This document shows positions 26,079-35,154 of a DNA stretch of 64,000 nt, in pieces. Source of the DNA: Spirosoma sp. KCTC 42546 (GTDB taxonomy: Bacteria; Bacteroidota; Bacteroidia; Cytophagales; Spirosomataceae); assembly GCF_006965485.1 (NCBI RefSeq), contig NZ_CP041360.1:6738501-6802500 (forward strand). The letters are read 5' to 3'. A program made the position numbers and the translations under genes. Positions within the stretch are counted from its first letter, which is position 1, and every line of letters starts with the position of its first letter. The notes under the pieces are model-generated. The model was not told the DNA's origin. It ran no database searches and saw nothing but the letters and a program-made list of their open reading frames with translations.

Positions 26079-26828
26079 ATGATTATTGTCGCTTTCTTTC
26101 TGGCGCACTGGTACCTATCAGTGCTGATGCAAACGTTTTTTCTCCACCGCTATGCCGCCCACCAGATGTTCACGATGAGCAAAGGCTGGGAGAAGTTCTT
26201 TTATATAGTAACGTTTGTTGGGCAGGGCTCATCGTTTTTGAGTCCGCGTGCCTATGGCATTATGCACCGGCTGCACCACGCCCACGCCGACACGCAATAT
26301 GATCCGCACTCGCCAAGCTATTCTGACAACCTGTTCGATATGATGTGGAAAACCCGATTATTTTATAATGACATCCTGAACAACCGGGATACGATTCCGG
26401 CAAAGTTCAAAAAGGGGGTGCCTAACTGGGAATTTATGGAATGGTTTGGTGATCGCTGGCCCGTTCGACTGGCCTGGGGTACGGCCTATACGCTGTTCTA
26501 TATTCAGTTTGCGCCATCCCCCTGGTTCTTTCTATTGCTGCCCGTGCATTTTCTGATGGGACCGGTTCATGGCGCTATTATCAACTGGTATGCGCACCGC
26601 TACGGCTATACCAACTTCAAGCTGGACGATACGGCTAAAAACCTGTTACCCTTCGATTTCCTGATGATGGGTGAATCCTATCATAATAATCACCACAAAT
26701 ATGGTGGTCGGCCTAACTTCGGAGGCTTCCGCTGGCACGAGTTCGACCCGGCTTACCCAATGATTCTGTTCCTCAACAAGGTAGGGGTATTGAAATTGAG
26801 GCTTGGGCGAGATGAAGCGTATATGTGA
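26079..26828 (+). CDS. Membrane fatty acid desaturase (delta-9 acyl-CoA type)
   Basis: A 249-residue integral-membrane di-iron desaturase. The three histidine boxes are HRYAAH near residue 25, HRLHHAHAD near residue 68 and HNNHH near residue 206, with an extra NWYAHR near 170 as in acyl-CoA delta-9 desaturases. Four hydrophobic segments are seen. It inserts a cis double bond into saturated acyl chains using oxygen and an external electron donor. It is transcribed opposite to the flanking cco and MFS genes and is followed by a hairpin terminator. Placement next to a high-affinity oxidase may reflect shared oxygen dependence, but that is speculation. Confidence 0.92.
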   Translation: MIIVAFFLAHWYLSVLMQTFFLHRYAAHQMFTMSKGWEKFFYIVTFVGQGSSFLSPRAYGIMHRLHHAHADTQYDPHSPSYSDNLFDMMWKTRLFYNDILNNRDTIPAKFKKGVPNWEFMEWFGDRWPVRLAWGTAYTLFYIQFAPSPWFFLLLPVHFLMGPVHGAIINWYAHRYGYTNFKLDDTAKNLLPFDFLMMGESYHNNHHKYGGRPNFGGFRWHEFDPAYPMILFLNKVGVLKLRLGRDEAYM

Positions 26829-26832
26829 CTAG

Positions 26833-26865
26833 AACTTCCCGAAAGCTTTAAACTTTCGGGAAGTT
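26833..26865. terminator. Terminator after the desaturase
   Basis: Perfect 13-bp arms AACTTCCCGAAAG (26833-26845) and CTTTCGGGAAGTT (26853-26865) with a 7-base loop. Confidence 0.75.
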
Positions 26866-26870
26866 GGCTA

Positions 26871-26972
26871 ATGTCGAATATTTTCATTTTTTTCGACATC
26901 AAATCATTATTATGTCGATTCTGTCAACATATGCATTCATGTATGTCGAAAAAACAGTGGATATTCGACATA
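26871..26972. promoter_or_regulatory. Cluster of five ATGTCGA boxes forming two equally spaced inverted pairs
   Basis: ATGTCGA occurs at 26871, 26912 and 26943 and its complement TCGACAT at 26893 and 26965. Two inverted pairs have identical geometry: ATGTCGAA/TTCGACAT with 13 bases between (26871-26899), and TATGTCGAA/TTCGACATA with 13 bases between (26942-26972). The lone box lies between them. This looks like a protein-binding array (operator or recombinase-type site); no cognate gene is adjacent. Confidence 0.5.
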
Positions 26973-27100
26973 ATCAAATGAGCGAACTTTGCCGCTTAGG
27001 TGAATTCACATGTCATAAAGGATCAATAAGCTATGCATAAAGATAAATGCAGCTGCTATATATACAATATAATTATTTCTAACTACTTATTACATTATAC

Positions 27101-28279
27101 CTATCTCATCCACCGCATCGCCAACACTCCTAAAATGGGGCCGGGAAGTAAGACGTAAAACAGCCAGCCCGAGAGGCCAACCGTTGCCACAAGCCAGGCC
27201 ATGAACTGGATGGATACTACCGTTAGCAGAAAGCCGAAGCAGGTAACGAGCGTCAGGATACTGCCCCGGTTATCGAGTGTAGCGTGGCTGGCGACGAGGG
27301 TGGAAAATTGCGGAGAATCGCCAGCGGCTGCGGCTCCCCAGATCAGTAAAAATACCCCAAACAGCCAGGGTGGTGCAGTTACCAGAAACGGTAGTAGTAA
27401 AATGCAGAGGCCGGAGGTCAGCAGTAGATACCGGGCCACTCGTGCGCTACCAACCTGTAGCGCCAGGTAGCCTCCACCCACGCAGCCCACAGCACCCGCA
27501 GCAATACCCCCAAACGCCCAGAGTGAATTCGTTAGTTCTACATCAGGATGTTGCAATCGATAGTAGGCTATCAGGGATGGCAGAAAAGCCCAAAGTGTGT
27601 ATAGCTCCCACATATGGCCAAAATAGCCCAGCATAGCGGGTCGAAAGGCGGAGGGTTTTCCTAATGAACGCAGGGTTTGAAACCGAAAAAAGTTACCCAC
27701 GGATTGTATAGCTTTCGCTGGTACCACTAGCATCAATAAAACACCCCCGCTAATGGCTAACAAACTGACTGATAGGATCAGTGTACGATACGGCAAGCTG
27801 CCACCCAATCCCCGTAGGAGATGCGGAAAGGCCGTACCCAGCACCAACGCCCCAACCAGAAAGCCCATTGCCCGACCTAAAACGGGTTTGAATCGGTCGG
27901 CGGCAATCTTCATTCCAACGGGATACACGCCTGCCAGAAAGAAACCGGTCAGGAAGCGGCTGGCTAAAATTGTTTCTGCGTTTACGGGTAGCAATAGCCA
28001 GAGCAGATTAATGGTGGCGGCTAATGTAACGGATATCAGAAAGACATAGGTCGAGCGGAACCGATCGGGTATGGCAAACAGCGCGTAGAGTAACGTACCG
28101 GCGATAAACCCAATTTGCACCGCCGAGGTGATCCAACTGGTAAGCCCTGGAGCTGTAGCTTTTAATAGGGGCTGAAGTTCAGGCAGGATGGCGTTACCAG
28201 CAAACCAGAGCGAAGTACCAGCAAATTGGGCAAATACAACAACCAGTAACTGACCATTGATACGTGAGGAAGCGAGCAT
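27101..28279 (-). CDS. MFS transporter
   Basis: A 392-residue transporter with 12 membrane segments; start at the ATG of 28279 (MLASSRINGQ) rather than a TTG six bases upstream. Features of the major facilitator fold include RFLTGFFLAGVYPVGMKIAADRF between helices 4 and 5 and a FGGIAAGAVGCVGGGYLA repeat at the start of the second half. The IPDRFRS loop after helix 2 replaces the usual GxLaDRxGrk signature. Pattern resembles the CynX/NimT-type nitrate/cyanate subgroup, but substrate cannot be told. It lies below katE on the same strand, separated by a perfect hairpin that may terminate katE transcription. Confidence 0.8.
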   Translation of the reverse strand: MLASSRINGQLLVVVFAQFAGTSLWFAGNAILPELQPLLKATAPGLTSWITSAVQIGFIAGTLLYALFAIPDRFRSTYVFLISVTLAATINLLWLLLPVNAETILASRFLTGFFLAGVYPVGMKIAADRFKPVLGRAMGFLVGALVLGTAFPHLLRGLGGSLPYRTLILSVSLLAISGGVLLMLVVPAKAIQSVGNFFRFQTLRSLGKPSAFRPAMLGYFGHMWELYTLWAFLPSLIAYYRLQHPDVELTNSLWAFGGIAAGAVGCVGGGYLALQVGSARVARYLLLTSGLCILLLPFLVTAPPWLFGVFLLIWGAAAAGDSPQFSTLVASHATLDNRGSILTLVTCFGFLLTVVSIQFMAWLVATVGLSGWLFYVLLPGPILGVLAMRWMR

Positions 28280-28307
28280 GCCCAAAGATAAGTATTCAGG
28301 GAATCAG

Positions 28308-28382
28308 GCAGAATGCATAAAAGGTAAACGTTGTGCCACAGTTTTGAACCGTGGCACAACGTTTACCTTTTATGCATTCTGC
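28308..28382. repeat. Perfect 32-bp inverted repeat between katE and the MFS gene
   Basis: Arms 28308-28339 and 28351-28382 are exact complements with an 11-base loop. The stem tip (TTGTGCCACAGTTTTGAACC...) shares the core GTGCCACnGTTT/AACCGTGGCAC with the hairpin at 44243-44295. Confidence 0.93.
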
Positions 28383-28392
28383 AAAAACTAAC

Positions 28393-30546
28393 TTATACTA
28401 GTTTTTTCTCCCGGCTCCAGAAGCGATGCTGGCCAATGGCCTCTATAAACTGCGAAGGAACATCAGCGTCGGTCGCATCCAGACTGGTAATCACGCCGTC
28501 GCTGTCTAATAGCTTTTCGGCCCCACCAGTCGCAGCGGCTTTCAGAAGTTCAACCCCTTCGCCCGTGGCGGCAATGGCTTTACAGTGCATGAAGGCTTCG
28601 TGAACAAATCGGATGGCTTCGTCTTCCTGTAGCAGCGACTTCACACTGGATTTACCACCGGGAACGTACACTGCGTCGAACAGCACCGAAGCTGCCGTTT
28701 GTAAACTGGCGTCGATTTTCATCGTTTCGCCGGTCGATGTTTTGAGCATGCCCAATCGGGGGGCAATGATAGCGATAATGGCTTTCTCGGCCGATAGGGC
28801 CTCTTTCATCGCGTTCAATGCGGAAGCATCAACACCATCGGCTGCCAGAATCGCTACCTGGCGCGTTTTAATTCCCACTTTAGGCGGGTTCGCCATACTG
28901 AGCGCAGCCGAACTTCCCACTGTGGCCTTGGCCGGTACAGACTGGTAATCGGCCGGATTGGCATCAGCCGGAACGCTCTTATTTAACTGCACATCGTTCG
29001 ATGAAGGCACATCCAGACCCAGTCCTTCGGCAACCCCTTTCGCTAAAGTTGCATCGACCTGGGCCAGGTGCATCAGCATTCGGTTACGGATATCATCGAC
29101 AACCACTTTGCCCAGCTCAAACCGAAGAGCTTTTATCAGGTGGGTTTTCTCCGTATCCGACTGGCTGTTCCAGAACAGTTTCGCCTGGTTATAATGGTCC
29201 ATAAAGCTTTTGCTCCGGGCCCGTACTTTATTGGCGTCAATCCGTTCAGGATAATTGGTAAAACCACCCTCCTTCTGCCCCGCCTGCGCTGGTGAATCAC
29301 CATTGATGGCGTTGGGTCCGTAACTGGTTCGACCTACATTGATCGTCTGGCGCATATGCCCGTCCCGCTGACCATTGTGGACAGGCGCGATGGGCCGGTT
29401 AATGGGGATCTCGTGAAAATTAGGACCTCCCAGCCGCTTTAATTGCGTATCGGTATAAGAGAATAAACGGCCCTGCAAAAGCGGATCGTTAGTAAAATCG
29501 AGACCGGGAACCAGGTGTCCAAGGTGAAAAGCAACCTGCTCGGTTTCGGCAAAGTAGTTGTCTGGGTTGCGGTTAAGCGTCATCTTCCCGATGCGCTGCA
29601 CAGGTACCAACTCTTCCGGAATTAGTTTAGTGGAATCCAGTAGATCGAAGTCAAATTTATGTTCGTCTTCTTCCTCCACAATCTGCACCCCTAACTCCCA
29701 TTCCGGATAAGCTCCGCCTTCAATGGCATCCCACAGATCGCGACGATGGAAATCAGGATCGCGGCCCGAAATGAGCTGTGCTTCATCCCAAACAACCGAG
29801 TGAACACCCAGCAGGGGTTTCCAGTGGAATTTCACAAAGCGAGATTTTCCGTCTGCATTTATAAATCGGAACGTATGGACGCCAAAGCCTTCCATCATCC
29901 GGTAGCTCCGCGGAATAGCCCGATCCGACATTGTCCACATGATCATGTGCATCGACTCGGGTGTGAGCGAAATAAAATCCCAGAAGGTGTCGTGCGCTGA
30001 AGCCGCCTGCGGAATTTCATTATTGGGTTCGGGCTTTACGGCATGAATAAGATCGGGAAACTTAATGGCATCCTGGATAAAGAATACCGGCATGTTATTA
30101 CCGACTAAATCGAAGTTGCCTTCTTCCGTATAAAATTTAACCGCGAAACCCCGTACATCCCGAGCCAGATCCGATGATCCGCGCGAGCCCGCTACCGTAG
30201 AAAACCGCACAAATACGGGCGTTTTTAGCGAAGAGTCTTGCAGGAATCCGGCTTTTGTCAGCTCGCTCTGTGATTCATAGACCTGAAAATAACCATGAGC
30301 AGCCGCTCCCCGGGCATGTACAATCCGCTCAGGAATCCGTTCATGGTCGAAATGGGTGATTTTTTCGCGAAGAATAAAGTCTTCCAGTAGAGTTGCTCCT
30401 CTTGGCCCTGCCTTCAGTGAATTCTGATCATCGCTGACGCGAAGACCCTGGTTGGTTGTCAGGAACTGGCCGGTACTGTCTTCCCGGTTCTGGTCCAGTT
30501 CCTCAAGCTTATCGTTCGTGTTGGTTTTGTTGGTTTCCTTAGGCAT
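28393..30546 (-). CDS. katE: Large-subunit catalase (HPII type)
   Basis: A 717-residue monofunctional haem catalase of the large-subunit clade. Start at 30546 (MPKETNKTNTND) is preferred, since the frame upstream is not family-like. The catalase core runs about residues 30-520, with the active-site His in IVHARGAAAHGYF, the Asn in DLVGNNMPVFFIQD, and the proximal haem Tyr in RLFSYTDTQLKR. Residues about 570-717 are the C-terminal DJ-1/PfpI-like flavodoxin domain (RQVAILAADGVDAS, DAVYVPGGKSS) typical of HPII. It disproportionates hydrogen peroxide in the cytosol. It lies between ccoI and the rest of the cbb3 genes, on the same strand. Confidence 0.96.
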   Translation of the reverse strand: MPKETNKTNTNDKLEELDQNREDSTGQFLTTNQGLRVSDDQNSLKAGPRGATLLEDFILREKITHFDHERIPERIVHARGAAAHGYFQVYESQSELTKAGFLQDSSLKTPVFVRFSTVAGSRGSSDLARDVRGFAVKFYTEEGNFDLVGNNMPVFFIQDAIKFPDLIHAVKPEPNNEIPQAASAHDTFWDFISLTPESMHMIMWTMSDRAIPRSYRMMEGFGVHTFRFINADGKSRFVKFHWKPLLGVHSVVWDEAQLISGRDPDFHRRDLWDAIEGGAYPEWELGVQIVEEEDEHKFDFDLLDSTKLIPEELVPVQRIGKMTLNRNPDNYFAETEQVAFHLGHLVPGLDFTNDPLLQGRLFSYTDTQLKRLGGPNFHEIPINRPIAPVHNGQRDGHMRQTINVGRTSYGPNAINGDSPAQAGQKEGGFTNYPERIDANKVRARSKSFMDHYNQAKLFWNSQSDTEKTHLIKALRFELGKVVVDDIRNRMLMHLAQVDATLAKGVAEGLGLDVPSSNDVQLNKSVPADANPADYQSVPAKATVGSSAALSMANPPKVGIKTRQVAILAADGVDASALNAMKEALSAEKAIIAIIAPRLGMLKTSTGETMKIDASLQTAASVLFDAVYVPGGKSSVKSLLQEDEAIRFVHEAFMHCKAIAATGEGVELLKAAATGGAEKLLDSDGVITSLDATDADVPSQFIEAIGQHRFWSREKKLV

Positions 30547-30663
30547 GATAATTCCAATTGGTCTTTCTACGTGAAGACAGGAATTACCAATTTGTTGAAA
30601 CAAACCAGAAAATAGTCTGAAAAGTGTGGCTACGGGCGGTTATCAACCCGCGCCCGACTACCC

Positions 30664-33141
30664 TTAAATCTTCCGAAAGCGCATGCCTAGTGTAGAAATC
30701 GCCAGCATTGTCGCCGAACTGATCGGCATCAGAATAGCCGCCACCACAGGCGACAGGTTCCCCGTTAGGGCATAGCTGAGACCAATGAAGTTGTACAGCA
30801 GAGAAACGATAAAACTGAACCGGATCAGGCGCATACCGAATCGAGTGTAGTTCAACATCTGGGGCAGTTGCATTAACGCAGCGGCTTCCAGTATGGCATC
30901 ACTGGCGGGGGTGAACTGAACGGTATCGTCGGTAACGGCAATACCCACGTCGGCCTGTTTCAAGGCACCAGCGTCGTTTAAGCCATCACCCACCATCATC
31001 ACCCGCTTATCGTTGGCTTGTAAGTGCTTAATGAAGGCTAATTTTTCTTCAGGCCGGCAATTAAAATGCATCTGCCCAACCTTGGGGAACAAGTGAGTCA
31101 ATTCGGTCTGGGCATGATCGTTATCGCCAGAGAGCAGATACAGTTGATGCGTGGCGCGTAAATCGGTCAGCATAACCTCTAACCCTGATCGATAATCGTT
31201 CGGAAAGCCGAAGTATCCCCGATACTGATGATCGATGCTGAGATAGGTACGTGCTTCGGAAAGTGAACCAGCCACCTCTCCATGGCCTGTGTCCTCACAG
31301 ACCGCAGGATCCACAAACGAACGAGTACCTAGTTTGACAACCAAACCATCTACAAGCGCCTGAATTCCATGCCCCGGCACTTCGGTAAAATAGTCGATAG
31401 AAAGCGGTACATTACCAGATAGATAGGCGGTCAGTTTACGGCTAAGTGGGTGCGCTGACTGTCGAACCAGCGATACAACCATAGCGCGCTCAATTGGATG
31501 CAGGGGCCGATCAAACCGCTCAGCTACTGCATGTTGTGGGGTCGTGAGTGTACCCGTTTTGTCGAAAACGATAGTATCGCAGGCCGCCATTTTTTCAATA
31601 ACATCGGCGTTTTTGAGGTATAGATGCCGTTTTCCCAGCAACCGCAAGCCGTTTCCCAACGCAAAAGGGTACGATAGCGACAGTGCGCAGGGACAGGCAA
31701 TAATGAGCACGGCGGTAAAAGCGTTGATGGCCCTGGCGGGATCGTGGTAGGCATACCAGTACAAACCTACCAGGGCAGCCACCGACATAACGGTTACGGT
31801 AAAATACGTTCCAACCGCATCGGCGAAGGTGCGGATTCGGGAGGTATCGTCCTTTTGAAAAGCATCGTTGTTCCAGAGTTGGGTGAGGTAACTTTGCGAT
31901 ACCTCGCGTACCACTTCCAGTTCAATGGCTTCGCCCACCTGCTTCCCGCCTGCATAAACCAGCGCACCAGGTTCCTTGGCTTCCGGCTCCGATTCACCCG
32001 TTACAAAACTATAATCAATCATGCCCTGGCCTTTATAAAGCAAGCCATCGGCAGGGATCAACTCCTGATTTCGCACCCGAATTCGATCTCCTTTACGGAG
32101 TTGGGCAAGGGGCACGGAGCAGGAGGCAGGGGGGGCGGATCTACTTACGCCCTGCTCTGCGCTCCCTGCCCCGCGCCCCACCACCGTTACCGCCAATGGG
32201 AAGTACGATTTGTAATCCCGCTCGAACGACAGGAATTCGTGGGTACGCTGCTGGAACCATTTACCACATAACAAAAAGAAAATCAGGCCCGCTAGCGAAT
32301 CAAAATAGCCAGCACCATCAAGCGCCAACACTTCATAAGTCCCCCGAAAAAAGGCTACCAGAATGCCGAGTAGAATGGGAAAGTCGATATTTATAGTGCC
32401 CTTTCGCAGTGCCGTCCAGACGGACTCAAAATAACCCGATGCCGAATAAAATACAACGGGAATGGCCAGCAGCAAATTGAGTATCCCGAACAGGTGTTTG
32501 AACGACGGATCAGTAAGGCCCAGGTATTCGGGGAAGCTGAACAGCATGATATTCCCCGCGCAAAAGCCCGCTACGCCAAGCCGATAGAGGAACGGCCGAT
32601 TTGATATTTTTTGCCCGGCCTGCACCACATCGTTGAGGCTAATCAGTGGTTCGTAGCCAATGGAACTAAGCAGTTCGACTACCTGACGAAGTGTTAGCTC
32701 GGCGGGATTATACGTCAGATGGACTTGTTTTTTCAGGAAATCAACCCGCGCCTGCTGAATAGCAGGATTAATCCGATACAGGTGTTCCAGTAGCCACAGG
32801 CAGGAGCTACAGTGAATGGTGGGAATATAAAACGTAACCTTAGCAGTAGACTCGCTGGAAAACTCCAGCAATTGAGCCACAATATCAGGGTGGTCTAGAA
32901 ACTCCAGCCGCGTGTGTCGGGCGTCACTAGCCTTCAGATTGTTTCCCGGTCTGGTAGTGCGGCCTTGACCCGACAGTTGCTCGATGTCGTAATATTGACA
33001 AAGCTGATGTTGACTCAGGATACTATATACTGTTTTGCAGCCATCGCAGCAGAATGGTTTATCATCAAGAACGATTGACTCGTCGGGGCATTCATTGCCG
33101 CAGTGGTAGCAGATGGTTGATGAAATCGTAGCCGTACTCAT
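30664..33141 (-). CDS. ccoI: Copper-exporting P-type ATPase CcoI/FixI, with GC-rich insert
   Basis: An 825-residue P1B-type ATPase that supplies copper for cbb3 assembly. N-terminus: CYHCGNECP and CCDGC (residues 11-35), typical of FixI, then an HMA domain with HCSSCLW (C111, C114). Membrane helices follow, with the CPC motif in IIACPCALSLSYP near residue 480, the phosphorylation site DKTGTLT near 529 and GDGLNDAGALKQAD in the hinge. Odd: residues about 321-346 (GRGAGSAEQGVSRSAPPASC) between YFPLAVTVV and PLAQLRKGDR are encoded by an imperfect GC-rich palindrome in the actuator-domain entry. The gene is separated from ccoS by katE, an MFS gene and a divergent desaturase. Confidence 0.95.
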   Translation of the reverse strand: MSTATISSTICYHCGNECPDESIVLDDKPFCCDGCKTVYSILSQHQLCQYYDIEQLSGQGRTTRPGNNLKASDARHTRLEFLDHPDIVAQLLEFSSESTAKVTFYIPTIHCSSCLWLLEHLYRINPAIQQARVDFLKKQVHLTYNPAELTLRQVVELLSSIGYEPLISLNDVVQAGQKISNRPFLYRLGVAGFCAGNIMLFSFPEYLGLTDPSFKHLFGILNLLLAIPVVFYSASGYFESVWTALRKGTINIDFPILLGILVAFFRGTYEVLALDGAGYFDSLAGLIFFLLCGKWFQQRTHEFLSFERDYKSYFPLAVTVVGRGAGSAEQGVSRSAPPASCSVPLAQLRKGDRIRVRNQELIPADGLLYKGQGMIDYSFVTGESEPEAKEPGALVYAGGKQVGEAIELEVVREVSQSYLTQLWNNDAFQKDDTSRIRTFADAVGTYFTVTVMSVAALVGLYWYAYHDPARAINAFTAVLIIACPCALSLSYPFALGNGLRLLGKRHLYLKNADVIEKMAACDTIVFDKTGTLTTPQHAVAERFDRPLHPIERAMVVSLVRQSAHPLSRKLTAYLSGNVPLSIDYFTEVPGHGIQALVDGLVVKLGTRSFVDPAVCEDTGHGEVAGSLSEARTYLSIDHQYRGYFGFPNDYRSGLEVMLTDLRATHQLYLLSGDNDHAQTELTHLFPKVGQMHFNCRPEEKLAFIKHLQANDKRVMMVGDGLNDAGALKQADVGIAVTDDTVQFTPASDAILEAAALMQLPQMLNYTRFGMRLIRFSFIVSLLYNFIGLSYALTGNLSPVVAAILMPISSATMLAISTLGMRFRKI
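32103..32178. repeat. Imperfect inverted repeat inside the ccoI coding sequence
   Basis: Left arm near 32103-32133 (GGGCAAGGGGCACGGAGCAG) and right arm near 32148-32178, whose complement reads GGGCGCGGGGCAGGGAGCGC. Family of GGAGCAGGG units, as in 17752, 20516, 23205 and 33272. The reading frame stays open. Confidence 0.8.
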
Positions 33142-33271
33142 ACCTCATAATTTGGAGGCAAGTTGGCACCAGCGCGCAACTTAACTCCTGATTATCATCA
33201 ACCCGAGACCTGATACCACTCAGGAGTTACCACGCATGAACAAGCCATTTTTGCTTACACAATAGCAGGGT

Positions 33272-33366
33272 GCATAGGGCAGGGAGCACGGTGCGGGGAG
33301 TATGCAAAAAGGGTTAGTACTCCGTTTCTATAGCTGGCTCCCGGCACCGCGCTCCCTGCCCTATGC
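33272..33366. repeat. Inverted repeat upstream of hemN
   Basis: Arms 33272-33300 (GCATAGGGCAGGGAGCACGG...) and 33338-33366 match with two or three changes. The right arm ends 9 bases before the hemN ATG. Confidence 0.85.
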
Positions 33367-33375
33367 CGATCAACC

Positions 33376-34752
33376 ATGAATCCGCTCATCGAGAAATATA
33401 ACGTCCCAGGCCCACGCTATACCAGTTACCCAACCGTACCTTTCTGGGACGAAACCACGTTTAGCGAAGCCGCCTGGGTATACCATTTGAAACGGGCTTT
33501 TTCAGCTACGAATTCAACAACAGGCATTAGTCTCTATATCCATTTGCCTTATTGCGAGAGCCTTTGCACGTTCTGTGGCTGCAACAAACGCATCACAAAA
33601 AACCATGCTGTTGAGGTGCCTTACATAGAAGCCTTATTAACCGAGTGGAATCTCTATTGCGATTTATTGCCCGAAAAACCACGCATTGCCGAACTACACT
33701 TAGGTGGCGGAACACCCAGCTTTTTTGCACCCGATCAACTGGAACGGCTCTTAACCGGAATCTTTGAGCGCGCTACGCCCACCGATTTTCCCGACTACGG
33801 TTGGGAAGGACACCCGAACAACACAACCCGGCAGCATTTGCAGGTTTTATACAACTTTGGTTTCCGGCGCGTGAGTTTTGGCGTTCAGGATTATGACCCT
33901 GTGGTACAAGAAGCCATTCATCGGCATCAGCCGTTCGGGAATGTACAACAGGTAACAAACTGGGCACGTCAGATTGGCTATACATCAATAAGCCATGATC
34001 TGGTGTTCGGGCTGCCGCACCAAACGACCGATTCAATCGAGGATACGATCTATAAAACCCTAACCCTCCGGCCCGACCGTATTGCGTTTTATTCCTACGC
34101 TCATGTACCCTGGCTCAAGGGAAATGGCCAGCGCGGCTTCCGGGATGAAGACCTGCCCTCGGGCGATGAGAAGCGAGTTTTGTACGAAACCGGCCGGGAC
34201 TTATTAGAAAGTGCGGGCTACGTTGAAATTGGCATGGATCACTTTGCCAGGACGCACGATAGCCTGTACAAAGCCATGGAAACGGGTCACCTCCACCGGA
34301 ACTTCATGGGGTATACAACCACACAAACGCGCGTATTACTCGGACTTGGGGTGTCTTCGATCAGCGATGTCTGGTCGGCGTTTGCACAGAATGAGAAAGA
34401 TGTAGATACCTATACCAATCGGGTTCTGGCAGGTGAGTTGCCCTTGCTACGTGGCCATGTTCTTGATGATCAGGACCAGTTTCTGCGTCGGCAAATTCTG
34501 AACATCATGTGTCAGGGCGAAACGCATTGGCACATTGGCAGTTGGTCGAAACGGGAGTGGGAAGACCTCGCCAAACGACTGGACGAATTCCGACTCGATG
34601 GGCTATTGGACTATGATGCAGAAGGGTTACGCGTCCATCCCGAAGGTCGCCCCTTTCTTCGGAACATCTGCATGGCGTTCGATGAGCGACTGAATTACGC
34701 GAAGCTAAATGTCGGCCCGGCCAAAACAAGGTTGTTTTCACAGACGGTTTGA
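33376..34752 (+). CDS. hemN: Oxygen-independent coproporphyrinogen III oxidase
   Basis: A 458-residue radical SAM enzyme that decarboxylates coproporphyrinogen III to protoporphyrinogen IX without oxygen. The [4Fe-4S]/SAM motif is CESLCTFCGC (C60, C64, C67). GPRYTSYPTVPFW near residue 12 is the HemN N-terminal signature, with LHLGGGTPSFF near 108, FGVQDYDP near 175 and the HemN C-terminal domain from about residue 370. Length and motifs fit true HemN rather than HemW. Convergent-free, divergent from ccoI; co-location with the cbb3 genes fits a micro-oxic haem supply. Translation starts directly behind an inverted repeat. Confidence 0.95.
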   Translation: MNPLIEKYNVPGPRYTSYPTVPFWDETTFSEAAWVYHLKRAFSATNSTTGISLYIHLPYCESLCTFCGCNKRITKNHAVEVPYIEALLTEWNLYCDLLPEKPRIAELHLGGGTPSFFAPDQLERLLTGIFERATPTDFPDYGWEGHPNNTTRQHLQVLYNFGFRRVSFGVQDYDPVVQEAIHRHQPFGNVQQVTNWARQIGYTSISHDLVFGLPHQTTDSIEDTIYKTLTLRPDRIAFYSYAHVPWLKGNGQRGFRDEDLPSGDEKRVLYETGRDLLESAGYVEIGMDHFARTHDSLYKAMETGHLHRNFMGYTTTQTRVLLGLGVSSISDVWSAFAQNEKDVDTYTNRVLAGELPLLRGHVLDDQDQFLRRQILNIMCQGETHWHIGSWSKREWEDLAKRLDEFRLDGLLDYDAEGLRVHPEGRPFLRNICMAFDERLNYAKLNVGPAKTRLFSQTV

Positions 34753-34788
34753 GCAGATTTCTGTTAGCCATAGCCTCGTTAGGGGCGA

Positions 34789-34916
34789 CCTGTCAATAGC
34801 AGGCAAGTAAATACACACGTCATAATAAGCGCCGTAGGTGCGACCTGATTCAGTTCATAATAGGTCGCACCTACGGCGCTTTGAGCATAGGAGTTGGCTA
34901 TTTTACTATTGACAGG
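34789..34916. repeat. Nested inverted repeat
   Basis: Inner perfect 19-bp arms AGCGCCGTAGGTGCGACCT (34828-34846) and complement (34862-34880); outer 11-bp arms CCTGTCAATAG (34789-34799) and CTATTGACAGG (34906-34916). Confidence 0.85.
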
Positions 34917-35038
34917 CCACTCCTACGGAGTTTACATACAAGCCAAAATAATTATAAATCAGAACGACTCATGCCGTAAACCATAAAACGAGCAGCCCCT
35001 GGCTCAACGTAGTACTAAACTCATTTTGAGTCCACAAA

Positions 35039-35074
35039 AAACGAACCGCCTGATTCACACCGGGCGGTTCGTTT
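35039..35074. terminator. Hairpin terminator, convergent hemN / 35155 gene
   Basis: Perfect 12-bp arms AAACGAACCGCC (35039-35050) and GGCGGTTCGTTT (35063-35074), flanked by A-run on the left and T-rich text on the right, so it could act in both directions. Confidence 0.75.
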
Positions 35075-35154
35075 AGTTAACATAGGTTGGCTAGTTTCGG
35101 GTGCCAGTCGACCCGCATAGACCAGCAGGCTGGATTACTGATCGTATGCTCAAA

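Larger units (their letters stand above)
34753..35154. other. Convergent spacer with nested inverted repeats and a terminator
   Basis: About 400 bases after hemN with no gene seen. It holds a nested palindrome (34789-34916) and a GC-rich hairpin (35039-35074). The rest is unremarkable. Confidence 0.6.

Noticed and set aside
31744..32271. Long plus frame of 175 codons opposite ccoI
   Set aside because: ccoI has every P1B-ATPase motif; the other strand is a shadow.
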